64,000 nucleotides of DNA, taken from contig NZ_NFUT01000002.1 of NCBI RefSeq assembly GCF_002127215.1, forward strand, positions 778,162-842,161, given 5' to 3'. A program made the translations under genes and the position numbers. The first letter of the stretch is position 1; each line of letters begins with the position of its first letter. The stretch is from Hydrogenophaga sp. IBVHS2. Its GTDB lineage: Bacteria > Pseudomonadota > Gammaproteobacteria > Burkholderiales > Burkholderiaceae_C. The notes below the pieces were generated by a model. That model had not been told where the DNA came from. It did no database searches and was given only the letters and a program-made list of their open reading frames with translations. Positions 10,182 to 17,585 of the stretch are shown in pieces.

Positions 10182-10190
10182 GGTGTCTCC

Positions 10191-11396
10191 TCAGATCCGC
10201 TCGACGATGGTGGCAATGCCCATGCCGCCGCCCACGCACAGCGTGGCCAGGCCGTAGCGCAGGCCGCGTCGGTGCAGTTCGTCGATCAGGGTGCCCAGGA
10301 TCATGGCGCCGGTGGCGCCCAGGGGGTGGCCCAGCGCGATCGCGCCGCCGTTCACGTTCACCTTCTCGTGCGGCACGCCAAGCTCCTTCATGAACTTCAT
10401 GGGCACGGCCGCGAACGCCTCGTTGACCTCGAACAGGTCGATCTGGTCGATGGTCATGCCGGCCTTGGCCAGCGCCTTGCGGGCCGCCGGCATCGGGCCG
10501 GTGAGCATGATGGTCGGGTCGGCACCCGACAGCGCCACCGACACCACCCGGGCCCGGGGCACCAGGCCATGGGCGCGGCCGGCGGCCTCGTTGCCCACCA
10601 GCACGGCGGTGGCGCCGTCGACGATGCCCGACGAATTGCCGGCATGGTGCACATGGTGGATGCGCTCGACCTGCGGGTAGCGCTGCAGGGCCACCGCGTC
10701 GAAGCCCATGGCACCCAGCTGCTCGAATGCCGGCTTGAGGCCGGCCAGTCCTTCCAGCGTGGTGTGCGGCTTGATGAATTCGTCTTCGGCCAGCAGGGTC
10801 TGGCCCAGGAAGTCGGTCACCGGGACCACCGAGCCCTTGAAGCGGCCCTCGGCCCGGGCGGCCGTAGCGCGGCGCTGGGATTCGAGTGCATAGGCGTCCA
10901 CGTCGTCGCGGCTGAAGCCCTCCAGGGTGGCGATCAGGTCGGCGCCGATGCCCTGCGGCACGAACAGCGTGGCCGAGTTGGTGGCCGGGTCCTGGGCCCA
11001 GGCACCGCCGTCGGAGCCGATGGGCACCCGGCTCATGCTCTCCACGCCGCCGGCCACCACCAGGTCCTCCCAGCCGCTGGCCACCTTCATGGCGGCCATG
11101 TTCACCGCCTCCAGGCCCGAAGCGCAGAAGCGGTTGATCTGCACGCCGCTGCAGCGCCAGTCCCAGCCGGCCTTGAGGGCGGCCACCTTGGCGATCACCG
11201 AGCCCTGTTCGCCGATGGGCGAGACCACGCCCACGACCACGTCGTCCACGGCGGCGGTGTCGAAGCCCTGGCGCTGCTGCAGGGCAGTCAGCACGCCGGC
11301 CAGCAGGTCGACCGGTTTCACCTCGTGCAGGCTGCCGTCCTTTTTGCCCTTGCCGCGCGGCGTGCGCACAGCGTCGTAAATGAAGGCCTGGGTCAT
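10191..11396 (-). CDS. fadI: Acetyl-CoA acyltransferase (thiolase)
   Basis: 401 residues starting [17 protein letters not shown], with GGAG upstream of ATG 11396; an in-frame longer start at 11582 would run through the divergent gene and is rejected. The nucleophile is C91 ([11 protein letters not shown]), the general-base His lies in [14 protein letters not shown], and the second Cys is in LCVGGGMG. It carries out thiolytic cleavage of 3-ketoacyl-CoA, the last step of each beta-oxidation round. First gene of the minus-strand operon with the multifunctional enzyme and the SDR, and divergent from an acyl-CoA dehydrogenase across an operator-like region. Confidence 0.92.
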   Translation of the reverse strand: MTQAFIYDAVRTPRGKGKKDGSLHEVKPVDLLAGVLTALQQRQGFDTAAVDDVVVGVVSPIGEQGSVIAKVAALKAGWDWRCSGVQINRFCASGLEAVNMAAMKVASGWEDLVVAGGVESMSRVPIGSDGGAWAQDPATNSATLFVPQGIGADLIATLEGFSRDDVDAYALESQRRATAARAEGRFKGSVVPVTDFLGQTLLAEDEFIKPHTTLEGLAGLKPAFEQLGAMGFDAVALQRYPQVERIHHVHHAGNSSGIVDGATAVLVGNEAAGRAHGLVPRARVVSVALSGADPTIMLTGPMPAARKALAKAGMTIDQIDLFEVNEAFAAVPMKFMKELGVPHEKVNVNGGAIALGHPLGATGAMILGTLIDELHRRGLRYGLATLCVGGGMGIATIVERI

Positions 11397-11448
11397 GGTG
11401 TCTCCTCGTGGTAGCCCCGGATGGGGAACCGGGCTGCGAGGCAGTATA

Positions 11449-11483
11449 GTGATTTCAGCAAGCAATCGCTTTGTGAAATTCAC
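11449..11483. promoter_or_regulatory. Operator-like inverted repeat between thiolase and acyl-CoA dehydrogenase genes
   Basis: Imperfect palindrome in the divergent promoter region. The arms are TTTCA (11453-11457) and TGAAA (11474-11478) around an AAGC-AATC-GCTT core, flanked by GTGA and TTCAC. A TATAGT at 11445-11450 could be the -10 of the rightward gene, so a bound protein would block it. Such elements upstream of fad genes are commonly bound by TetR- or GntR-type acyl-CoA-responsive repressors; no regulator gene is adjacent. Confidence 0.5.
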
Positions 11484-11511
11484 CCGACACCGTCCCCCCG
11501 GAGACCTCCCC

Positions 11512-12675
11512 ATGATCGAACGCACCCTTTTCACCGCCGACCACGAGGCCTTCCGGGACAGCTTCCGCCGCTTCATGGACAAGGAGATCGCACCCTTCCA
11601 TGCCGCCTGGGAAGAGCAGGGCTATGTGGACCGCGAGGTCTGGCGCAAGGCCGGCGAGAACGGTTTCCTGTGCATGACCCTGCCCGAAGCCTTCGGCGGC
11701 GCCGGGGCCGACCGGCTGTATTCGGTGGTGCAGATGGAGGAGCTGGCACGGGGCGGGTTCTCGGGCATCGGCTACGGGCTGCACAGCGAGATCGTGGCGC
11801 CCTACATCGCCCACTACGGCACCGACGAGCAGAAAGCCCGCTACCTGCCGCGCCTGGCCAGCGGCGAGATGGTGGGTGCGATTGCCATGAGCGAGCCGGC
11901 CGCCGGCAGCGACCTGCAGGGTGTGCGCACCACGGCGCTCAAGCAGGCCGACGGCAGCTACCTCATCAACGGCAGCAAGACCTTCATCACCAACGGCTGG
12001 CATGCCGACCTGGTCATCCTGGTCGCCAAGACCGACCCGGCCGCCGGTGCCAAGGGCACCAGCCTGTTCCTGATCGAACGCGGCATGCCCGGCTTCGAGA
12101 AAGGACAGCGCCTGAAGAAGCTGGGCCTGAAGGCCCAGGACACCTCCGAACTGTTCTTCAACAACGTGCGCGTGGGTCCCGGGCAGCTGCTGGGGGGCGC
12201 GGCCATGGAAGGGCGTGGCTTCATCTGCCTGATGGAGCAGCTGCCCTGGGAGCGGCTGCAGATCGCCATCGGGGCGGTGTCCGCCGCCCAGGCGGCCATC
12301 GACTGGACGGTGGACTATGTGAAGGGCCGTCAGGTCTTCGGCCAGCCGGTGGCCGCCTACCAGAATACCCGCTACACCCTGGCCGAACTGCAGACCGAGG
12401 TGCAGGTGGCCCGGGTGTTCGTCGACAAGTGCTGCGAGCTGGTGCTGCAGGACCGGCTGGACACCGCCACCGCCAGCATGGCCAAGTACTGGTGCAGCGA
12501 CCTGCAGTGCAAGGTCATGGACGAATGCGTGCAGCTGCACGGGGGCTACGGCTTCATGTGGGAATACCCCATCACCCGCGCCTATGCCGATGCCCGGGTG
12601 CAGCGCATCTACGGCGGCACCAACGAGATCATGAAAGAGGTGATCTCGCGCGGCATGGGGCTGGGCGGGCGCTGA
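11512..12675 (+). CDS. Acyl-CoA dehydrogenase, long-chain type
   Basis: 387 residues of the FAD-dependent ACAD fold, oxidising acyl-CoA to trans-2-enoyl-CoA and passing electrons to ETF. Visible are the FAD and substrate motif [13 protein letters not shown], the KTFITNG segment and the C-terminal [11 protein letters not shown]. The usual medium-chain catalytic Glu before GT is Gly here; instead Glu247 in LPWERLQIA matches the helix-G base of long-chain and isovaleryl-CoA dehydrogenases. ATG 11512 follows a GGAGA Shine-Dalgarno. Divergent from the thiolase operon, it supplies the first beta-oxidation step to it. Confidence 0.92.
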   Translation: MIERTLFTADHEAFRDSFRRFMDKEIAPFHAAWEEQGYVDREVWRKAGENGFLCMTLPEAFGGAGADRLYSVVQMEELARGGFSGIGYGLHSEIVAPYIAHYGTDEQKARYLPRLASGEMVGAIAMSEPAAGSDLQGVRTTALKQADGSYLINGSKTFITNGWHADLVILVAKTDPAAGAKGTSLFLIERGMPGFEKGQRLKKLGLKAQDTSELFFNNVRVGPGQLLGGAAMEGRGFICLMEQLPWERLQIAIGAVSAAQAAIDWTVDYVKGRQVFGQPVAAYQNTRYTLAELQTEVQVARVFVDKCCELVLQDRLDTATASMAKYWCSDLQCKVMDECVQLHGGYGFMWEYPITRAYADARVQRIYGGTNEIMKEVISRGMGLGGR

Positions 12676-12699
12676 AGGCCCGTCCCGCCCCGGGCCGTG

Positions 12700-13710
12700 T
12701 CACTTGCGGGCGGCTTCGCCCAGGCGGCGGCCCAGCGAGATGGCGTAGGGCGCGGCGCGGGCATTGAGCACCGGGTCGGCCGAGGGCTTGATGCCGGCGG
12801 GCAGCGCGGTCGGGTTGAAGGTCATGCCGTCGCAGGCGCCACCCATGCCGGCCTCGACCCGGGTGATCACCAGTTGTCCCACCGGCACCAGCTGGCGGTT
12901 CTCGGGCCAGGCCACGGTGGGGTCGGTGAGGTTGTCGCCGGCCTCGGCCAGTTGCAGCTTCATGTCGAACACCACCGGTTTGCCGGCCACACGCTGGCGC
13001 AGTTCGCCGGCCAGAAAGTCGTCCGGCAGGGCCTTGAGCTGGTCCTCGGTCAGGCCCAGGGTGCCGGCCTCGGGCACGAACTGCCAGCGGGCAAAGCGGC
13101 TTTCGCCCTTGGCATTGACGAACTCGAAGGCGTTCACGCCCCAGTAGTTCACCGAGCCATAGCTGGCCGGCACCGGGGCCTGGGCCAGGTAGGCGGCCTG
13201 GCGCAGCGTTTCGGGGTTGGCGGCGTTGAAGGCCTTGAGCTTTTCCGGATCGGGCTTGCCGGTGGCCGGGTCGGCGGTGCGGGCCTGCACGAAGGGCGCG
13301 AACTGGTCCGGACGCGCCACGAAGAACACCGGCGCCGAAATGTTGGCCATCTGCCAGACCTCGTTGCCCGGCAGCTCGAAGGCCAGGGCCAGCCCGCGCA
13401 CGGTCTTGCCCTTGTCGCTGGCCTTGGGGTTGCCGCCACCCACCGAGAAACGGGCCACCACCGGCACCTTCGAGCCGCTGAAGGCCGATGCCGTGGTCAG
13501 CGCCCGGCCGGCGGTGTTGCCCACGAAGTGCCCGCTGGCGCAGATGCCCTTGGCACCGGAGCGGCGTGCGCCGGGCTGCGGGCCGGCCAGGCCTTCGAGT
13601 GCATTGACCTGGGCTTCGGCCTGGCTGGTCTGGGCCAGGGCCGAGGACACCGGGAACAGGGTGGGGGCGATCAGCGCGGCCAGGCTGGCAGCGAGCAGGG
13701 TGCGTTTCAT
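12700..13710 (-). CDS. Periplasmic catalase-related protein (SrpA-type), distal His replaced
   Basis: 336 residues with a Sec signal peptide (cleavage likely after SSALAQ). The sequence follows the catalase-related peroxidase family: RFSVGGGNPKASDKG, ANISAPVFF with the conserved distal Asn, and the C-terminal segment APYAISLGRRLGE that contains the presumed haem-ligand Tyr. The segment that normally reads xHAKG with the catalytic distal His is SGAKG here, Gly52. The same change occurs in the paralogue at 30910-31923. Catalase activity is therefore doubtful, though haem binding remains possible. Start at MKRTLLAAS (13710); the longer frame is not supported by an RBS. It converges with the acyl-CoA dehydrogenase gene. 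Confidence 0.85.
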   Translation of the reverse strand: MKRTLLAASLAALIAPTLFPVSSALAQTSQAEAQVNALEGLAGPQPGARRSGAKGICASGHFVGNTAGRALTTASAFSGSKVPVVARFSVGGGNPKASDKGKTVRGLALAFELPGNEVWQMANISAPVFFVARPDQFAPFVQARTADPATGKPDPEKLKAFNAANPETLRQAAYLAQAPVPASYGSVNYWGVNAFEFVNAKGESRFARWQFVPEAGTLGLTEDQLKALPDDFLAGELRQRVAGKPVVFDMKLQLAEAGDNLTDPTVAWPENRQLVPVGQLVITRVEAGMGGACDGMTFNPTALPAGIKPSADPVLNARAAPYAISLGRRLGEAARK

Positions 13711-13821
13711 GCGGGAACCTTTCGATGGGGTTGGGGAGGGCAGGTCCCGGTCCACATCGGTCCGTCCCGCCTGCTCGGTGGTCGGGCGGCGGGGCGGCTT
13801 CTTACAGGCCACGCAAAAAAA

Positions 13822-14373
13822 TCAGCGCGGCGGCAGGGTGAGTGTGTGGTCGATGTCCATGCCCGGCGGCGGCTCGTAGTCGGCCACCACCACGGCCTGG
13901 CCCGGCCGGCGGGCCCTGTCGGTGACCCGCTCGGCCAGGTAACGGATCGAGGGCGGGTCAAGTGCCGCCACCGGCTGGTCGATCAGCAGCACCGGGGCCG
14001 GGCTGATGAGGGTCCGGCAGAGCCCGACCTTGCGCCGGCTGCCGGTGGACAGCATGTACAGGGGCTTGTCGCGGTGCGCCGTCAGACCGAAGCCGTCCAC
14101 CCAGTCGCCCGGGACGCCATCCAGCAGCACGTCCACGCGGGTCTGGTCGAGCGCCGGGTCCTGCAGGTCCTGCAGGCACGTCCGGTCGGGCGCTTCGCGG
14201 GCCAGCAGGCGCAGCAGGGTGGATTTGCCGCAGCCCTCGTCGCCGGTGACCAGGGTGAGGCCGGGGAAGATCTCGACATCGAGTCCGTCGAAGAGCATCA
14301 GGCCCGGCCAGCCATGCCGGAGCGAGCGGATCTGGATCAAGGGAACGGGTGGCATGGGGTTCAGGCGCCTCAA
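13822..14373 (-). CDS. Degenerate ABC-type ATPase subunit
   Basis: 183 residues from TTG 14373 (which overlaps the upstream stop as TTGA), or 177 from ATG 14355. The Walker A is GDEGCGKST (residues 44-52), a signature-like LSTGSRRKVGL follows near 109, and the Walker B is VLLIDQP. The catalytic Glu after the Walker B Asp is Gln133, and the H-loop position reads ADYEP instead of the usual TH. Length and motif spacing resemble short CcmA-like ATPases, but no permease is nearby. It ends an apparent bactofilin-exeA-gspB-ATPase series. ATP binding is likely; hydrolysis is doubtful. Confidence 0.75.
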   Translation of the reverse strand: MRRLNPMPPVPLIQIRSLRHGWPGLMLFDGLDVEIFPGLTLVTGDEGCGKSTLLRLLAREAPDRTCLQDLQDPALDQTRVDVLLDGVPGDWVDGFGLTAHRDKPLYMLSTGSRRKVGLCRTLISPAPVLLIDQPVAALDPPSIRYLAERVTDRARRPGQAVVVADYEPPPGMDIDHTLTLPPR

Positions 14374-15065
14374 TGGCCGATGCGGTAGCGCTGGCCGCGG
14401 TGGTTCAGCACCGAGCCGTCGCGGCCGATCTGTTCCAGCACATGCTCCGGCCCGATCGACTGGCCTTCCTGCAGCACCCGGCCATTGACGATGAGGTGGC
14501 GCAGGGCCGGGTTCTCGGACCAGGTCACGCCCTGCACGCTGATGGCGGGCAGGGTCGAACGCACCGATTCCGGCAGGTCGCCATAACGCGGCACGGCGGC
14601 CGAGGTTGGCCGCGCGGTGGTCGGGGGTGGGGCGGGGCGGGCGGCTTCCTGCACTGGAACAGGTGCCGGTGCGGGGGCCGGTGCGGGTTGCAGGATCGGG
14701 GCCGGCGCCGCCTCGGTCGGTGGCGGGGGAGCGGGCACGGCGGTCGGTGGTGGCGGCGCTGCGGTTGCCGGCGTTGCAGAAGCCGCAGTGGGGGCCGGGG
14801 AGGCCGGGGCAGGTCCGGTGGCCGGGCGTGTCGCCTGCAGCACCACGACCGCGGCCAGCCCCAGGACCGCGACCGCCACCGATCCGGCCAGCCAGCCGGC
14901 GCGGCCAGAAGCCGGCCCGGCCGCTGCCGGTGCCGGGTCGGGGGCGGCAGGCGGCGGCACCACGGGCACACCGATGCCGTTGGCGCTGCCGAGTCCGGGC
15001 GGTTCGGCGCTCTGCTGCTGGCGTTGTGCTTCGGCACGGCGCAGGGCTTCAAGGATGTAGGACAT
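14370..15065 (-). CDS. gspB: General secretion pathway protein B (GspB/ExeB-like)
   Basis: 231 residues. The N-terminus MSYILEALRRAEAQRQQ is the cytoplasmic helix typical of GspB. A membrane segment follows (GWLAGSVAVAVLGLAAVVVL, about 75-95), then a long Pro/Ala-rich linker and a C-terminal periplasmic GspB domain (ISVQGVTWSENPALRHLIVNG ... VLEQIGRDGSVL). GspA and GspB form an inner-membrane complex that helps move the secretin multimer GspD through peptidoglycan. It lies 11 bases after the ExeA-like gene. No other type II secretion genes are in the window. Confidence 0.88.
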   Translation of the reverse strand: MSYILEALRRAEAQRQQQSAEPPGLGSANGIGVPVVPPPAAPDPAPAAAGPASGRAGWLAGSVAVAVLGLAAVVVLQATRPATGPAPASPAPTAASATPATAAPPPPTAVPAPPPPTEAAPAPILQPAPAPAPAPVPVQEAARPAPPPTTARPTSAAVPRYGDLPESVRSTLPAISVQGVTWSENPALRHLIVNGRVLQEGQSIGPEHVLEQIGRDGSVLNHRGQRYRIGH

Positions 15066-15076
15066 GGCCGTTCAGG

Positions 15077-16747
15077 TCAGGGACGGGGCGCAGCGGTGTC
15101 CAGCCGGGGTTCATCCACCTGGCTGGCGCGGTTGAGCTGCATGAAGGTGAGGGGTCCGGCAGCGCCGACCGGGTCGATGCCCTGGCTGCGCTGGAAGGCC
15201 CTGACCTGCTCGGTCAGGCCGGCGCCGGATTCCACACCCGGCAGCCGGCCCTGTGCCTGCAGGTCGGTCAGTCTCGCGGCCAGCCATGGTGCGGCCGGGC
15301 CCGAGCGACCATCTTCGAGCCGGGTGCGCTGGCCCGGCGGCAGGCGCCACAGGGTGGTGAAGTCGCCGCGCCACAGGCCCTCCAGCCGGGCCAGCGGCAG
15401 TTGCCAGGTGTGATCGTCCACCGACACGGTGGCCTGCTGCGCGTCCAGACCCGATACCAGCACCAGCGCCGTGGCGCCCGGCTGGCCCAGCGTGATCAGC
15501 CCGGGCCGGTCGAGCTGCCGGAGCCCGGCGAGGGTGAGGCGGTCGGTGCGGTAGCACTGCAGGCCCTGAGCGCGGGCGGCGGTGCAGCCGTTGCGGGCCG
15601 GCAGATCGGCGCCCCAGAGTCGGCCCAGCCGGGCCAGGCCGGTGTCGGGTGTCAGGCCGGGCCAGGGCGGGGCAGCGGGCCAGACGGCCATGGCAGCGGT
15701 TTCAGGCGGTGCAGCCGCGCTCGCGGGCGGGGGCGGGGCCGACGGGGCGACGGCGGTGGGAGGGGCAGAGCCTGCCCCGTCGGGCCGGGTGAGGCCATGC
15801 AGCACGGCGGCCAGCACCGCGACCCCGGCCAGCCCGGCCAGGGCCAGCACCGGGCGCGACCAGGGCACCTGGCGTGTGGGTGGTCGCCGCACGGCGGTCG
15901 GCGCGGGCGCCGGTGCGGGGCCCGGCACGGTGTCGAACACCTCGGCGGCCGCCCGCTCCAGCATCGGCCGGTCGACCTGGGCGCGGGCACCGGCATAGGC
16001 GCCCAGCAGTGCGCGGTCGCACAGCAGGTTGATGCGACGCGGCACACCGCCAGTGAGGGCGTGGATGCGGTCCACGGCGTCGTCGGTGAAGGGCAACGGC
16101 CCGCCCAGCCCGGCCACCTGCAGGCGGTGGGTCACATAGGGACGGATCTCCTGCGGACCGAGCGTGTCCAGGTGGAAACGCGCCACCACCCGCTGTGCCA
16201 GCTGTTCCAGGCCGGGCTCGGCCAGCCGCTGCCGCAGTTCGGGCTGGCCGATCAGCACGATCTGCAGCAGCTTGGCCTCGCTGGTCTCCAGGTTGGTCAG
16301 CAGCCGCAGCTGCTCCAGCACGGGCGCCGGCAGTGCCTGGGCTTCATCGATGATGAGCAGGTTGCGCTCACCCGCCGCATGGCTGCGCAGCAGATGTTCG
16401 TTGAGCGCGGCAATGCACGGCTGCAGGGAGCCGGGGTTGCCGGGATGCGCCGTCCATGCCAGGCCGAACTCGGCGCAGATGGACTGCAGCAGGTCCAGAG
16501 CCGTGGCGGGCGGGTGAAAGATGTAGGCCACCCGGCACTGCGGCGGCTCCTGCTGCAGGAAGCAGCGGCAGATGGTGGTCTTGCCGGCACCGATGTCGCC
16601 GCTGAGCACCACGAAACCGCCGCCGCCCTGCACGCCGTACAGCAGATGCGCCAGTGCCTCGCGGTGGCGCTCGCTCATGTAGAGGAAGCGCGGGTCGGGC
16701 GATAGCGTGAAGGGGTCGAGCTGGAGTCCGAAATACCCGGCGTACAT
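15077..16747 (-). CDS. exeA: ExeA/GspA-like AAA ATPase with peptidoglycan-binding domain
   Basis: 556 residues from ATG 16747 (MYAGYFGLQLDPF), the start that matches the family; an in-frame ATG at 16759 adds four residues. The AAA domain carries Walker A GDIGAGKTT and Walker B LLIIDEAQAL. A membrane segment follows at about 300-320 (PVLALAGLAGVAVLAAVL), then a periplasmic part with a C-terminal peptidoglycan-binding type 1 domain (LTEQVRAFQRSQGIDPVGAAG). This ATPase, membrane and PG-binding layout is that of ExeA, the partner of GspB in secretin assembly. Bactofilin lies upstream on the same strand, separated by a hairpin. Confidence 0.9.
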   Translation of the reverse strand: MYAGYFGLQLDPFTLSPDPRFLYMSERHREALAHLLYGVQGGGGFVVLSGDIGAGKTTICRCFLQQEPPQCRVAYIFHPPATALDLLQSICAEFGLAWTAHPGNPGSLQPCIAALNEHLLRSHAAGERNLLIIDEAQALPAPVLEQLRLLTNLETSEAKLLQIVLIGQPELRQRLAEPGLEQLAQRVVARFHLDTLGPQEIRPYVTHRLQVAGLGGPLPFTDDAVDRIHALTGGVPRRINLLCDRALLGAYAGARAQVDRPMLERAAAEVFDTVPGPAPAPAPTAVRRPPTRQVPWSRPVLALAGLAGVAVLAAVLHGLTRPDGAGSAPPTAVAPSAPPPPASAAAPPETAAMAVWPAAPPWPGLTPDTGLARLGRLWGADLPARNGCTAARAQGLQCYRTDRLTLAGLRQLDRPGLITLGQPGATALVLVSGLDAQQATVSVDDHTWQLPLARLEGLWRGDFTTLWRLPPGQRTRLEDGRSGPAAPWLAARLTDLQAQGRLPGVESGAGLTEQVRAFQRSQGIDPVGAAGPLTFMQLNRASQVDEPRLDTAAPRP

Positions 16748-16770
16748 CGGCCCGAGCATAGCCGCCGACG

Positions 16771-16793
16771 ATGACCCGGGCCATCCGGGTCAT
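16771..16793 (-). promoter_or_regulatory. Hairpin between bactofilin and exeA
   Basis: Perfect 9-base-pair inverted repeat ATGACCCGG / CCGGGTCAT with a 5-base loop, located 18 bases after the bactofilin stop and before exeA. There is no T-tract on either strand, so it is more likely an mRNA-end or attenuating hairpin than a full terminator. Confidence 0.45.
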
Positions 16794-16810
16794 CCTGCGG
16801 ACGGCGGGGT

Positions 16811-17380
16811 TCAGGCCGCCAGGGCCATGGGCTGCTTGGCGCTCGGGCTGGCGCTGGTCGTGCGCGACGCGGTGGCGCCGCATTCGATGTCGCCCGAGAG
16901 CTGGCCGCCATCCTCGATCACCACGCGGCCGTACTTGATGCGCCCGGTCACCTTGCCGGTGGCATGGATCACCAGCTTCTGGCGCACCGTGAGGTTGCCG
17001 TCGAACACGCCGCGGATTTCCGCGATGTCGATCTCGGCCGATCCCTTGAAGGCGCCCTGTTCGGCGATCTGGATGACGCGCGAATCCATGGTGGCTTCCA
17101 CCAGACCTTCCACCACCAGGGTGTCGCAGTCGGTGATCTCCACGCCCTTGAGCTTGATGTTGGGGCCCACGGTGAGCTTGCTGCCGCCCTCGGCGTTGGC
17201 AGTTTGGCTGTCGGCGGCGCTGGCAGGCACGGCCGCCGGTTCCGGGGTGGCGCTCGCGGCCGCTGCGGTGGGTTGTGCGGCCGCTGCGCCGGCGGCGCCC
17301 TGACCGTAGCGCGGCGTGGCCATCTGGCCGCCCAGGGGTTTGTTGAGCTCGGATTCGCGTTTGCCGAAGTGCAGTGCCAT
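16811..17380 (-). CDS. Bactofilin family cytoskeletal protein
   Basis: 189 residues starting MALHFGKRESELNKPLG, with GGAGC placed 7 bases before ATG 17380. The N-terminus is an Ala/Pro-rich, low-complexity tail (about 25-70), followed by the DUF583 right-handed beta-helix core: LTVGPNIKLKGVEITDCDTLVVEGLVEA, then repeats such as FKGSAEIDIAEIRGVFDGNLTV and KVTGRIKYGRVVIEDGGQLSGD. Bactofilins polymerise without nucleotide and act as scaffolds for cell-wall or envelope machines. The link to the ExeA/GspB genes downstream suggests it may place an envelope complex. Confidence 0.9.
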   Translation of the reverse strand: MALHFGKRESELNKPLGGQMATPRYGQGAAGAAAAQPTAAAASATPEPAAVPASAADSQTANAEGGSKLTVGPNIKLKGVEITDCDTLVVEGLVEATMDSRVIQIAEQGAFKGSAEIDIAEIRGVFDGNLTVRQKLVIHATGKVTGRIKYGRVVIEDGGQLSGDIECGATASRTTSASPSAKQPMALAA

Positions 17381-17540
17381 GGGGGTGCTCCTTGATCGAA
17401 GAATGAAAACAGGAGCGCCCATGCTAGGCGCCGTGGGGCTTACATTCGGGTCGGTCCCGTAAGAGGTGTGTCGAGTTGAAGCCCGTCCCCATGCACCTTC
17501 AGGGCATGGGCCCATCGCCCCCTGAAACCGGGTCGGGCCG

Positions 17541-17546
17541 TAAAAT
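17541..17546 (+). promoter_or_regulatory. Predicted -10 element of the YgiQ-family gene
   Basis: TAAAAT followed by CG, 40 bases before the ATG. The same TANAAT-CG form recurs before several other genes of this window (58587, 63470), which supports it as a promoter element. No clear -35 was found. Confidence 0.5.
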
Positions 17547-17585
17547 CGTGGGTTGTCCACCGCCCGCGCCACGGGTGCACCACCC

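Noticed and set aside
7140-11414. 1424-residue plus-strand frame
   Set aside because: It runs antisense to the SDR, FadB/FadJ and thiolase genes and has no recognisable motif; such frames arise from GC-rich third positions.
14649-14830. Pro/Ala- and Gly-rich tandem stretch inside gspB as a coding microsatellite or transposed repeat
   Set aside because: Proline-alanine linkers are normal in GspB, TonB-like and FimV-like proteins; codon use is mixed rather than an exact DNA repeat.
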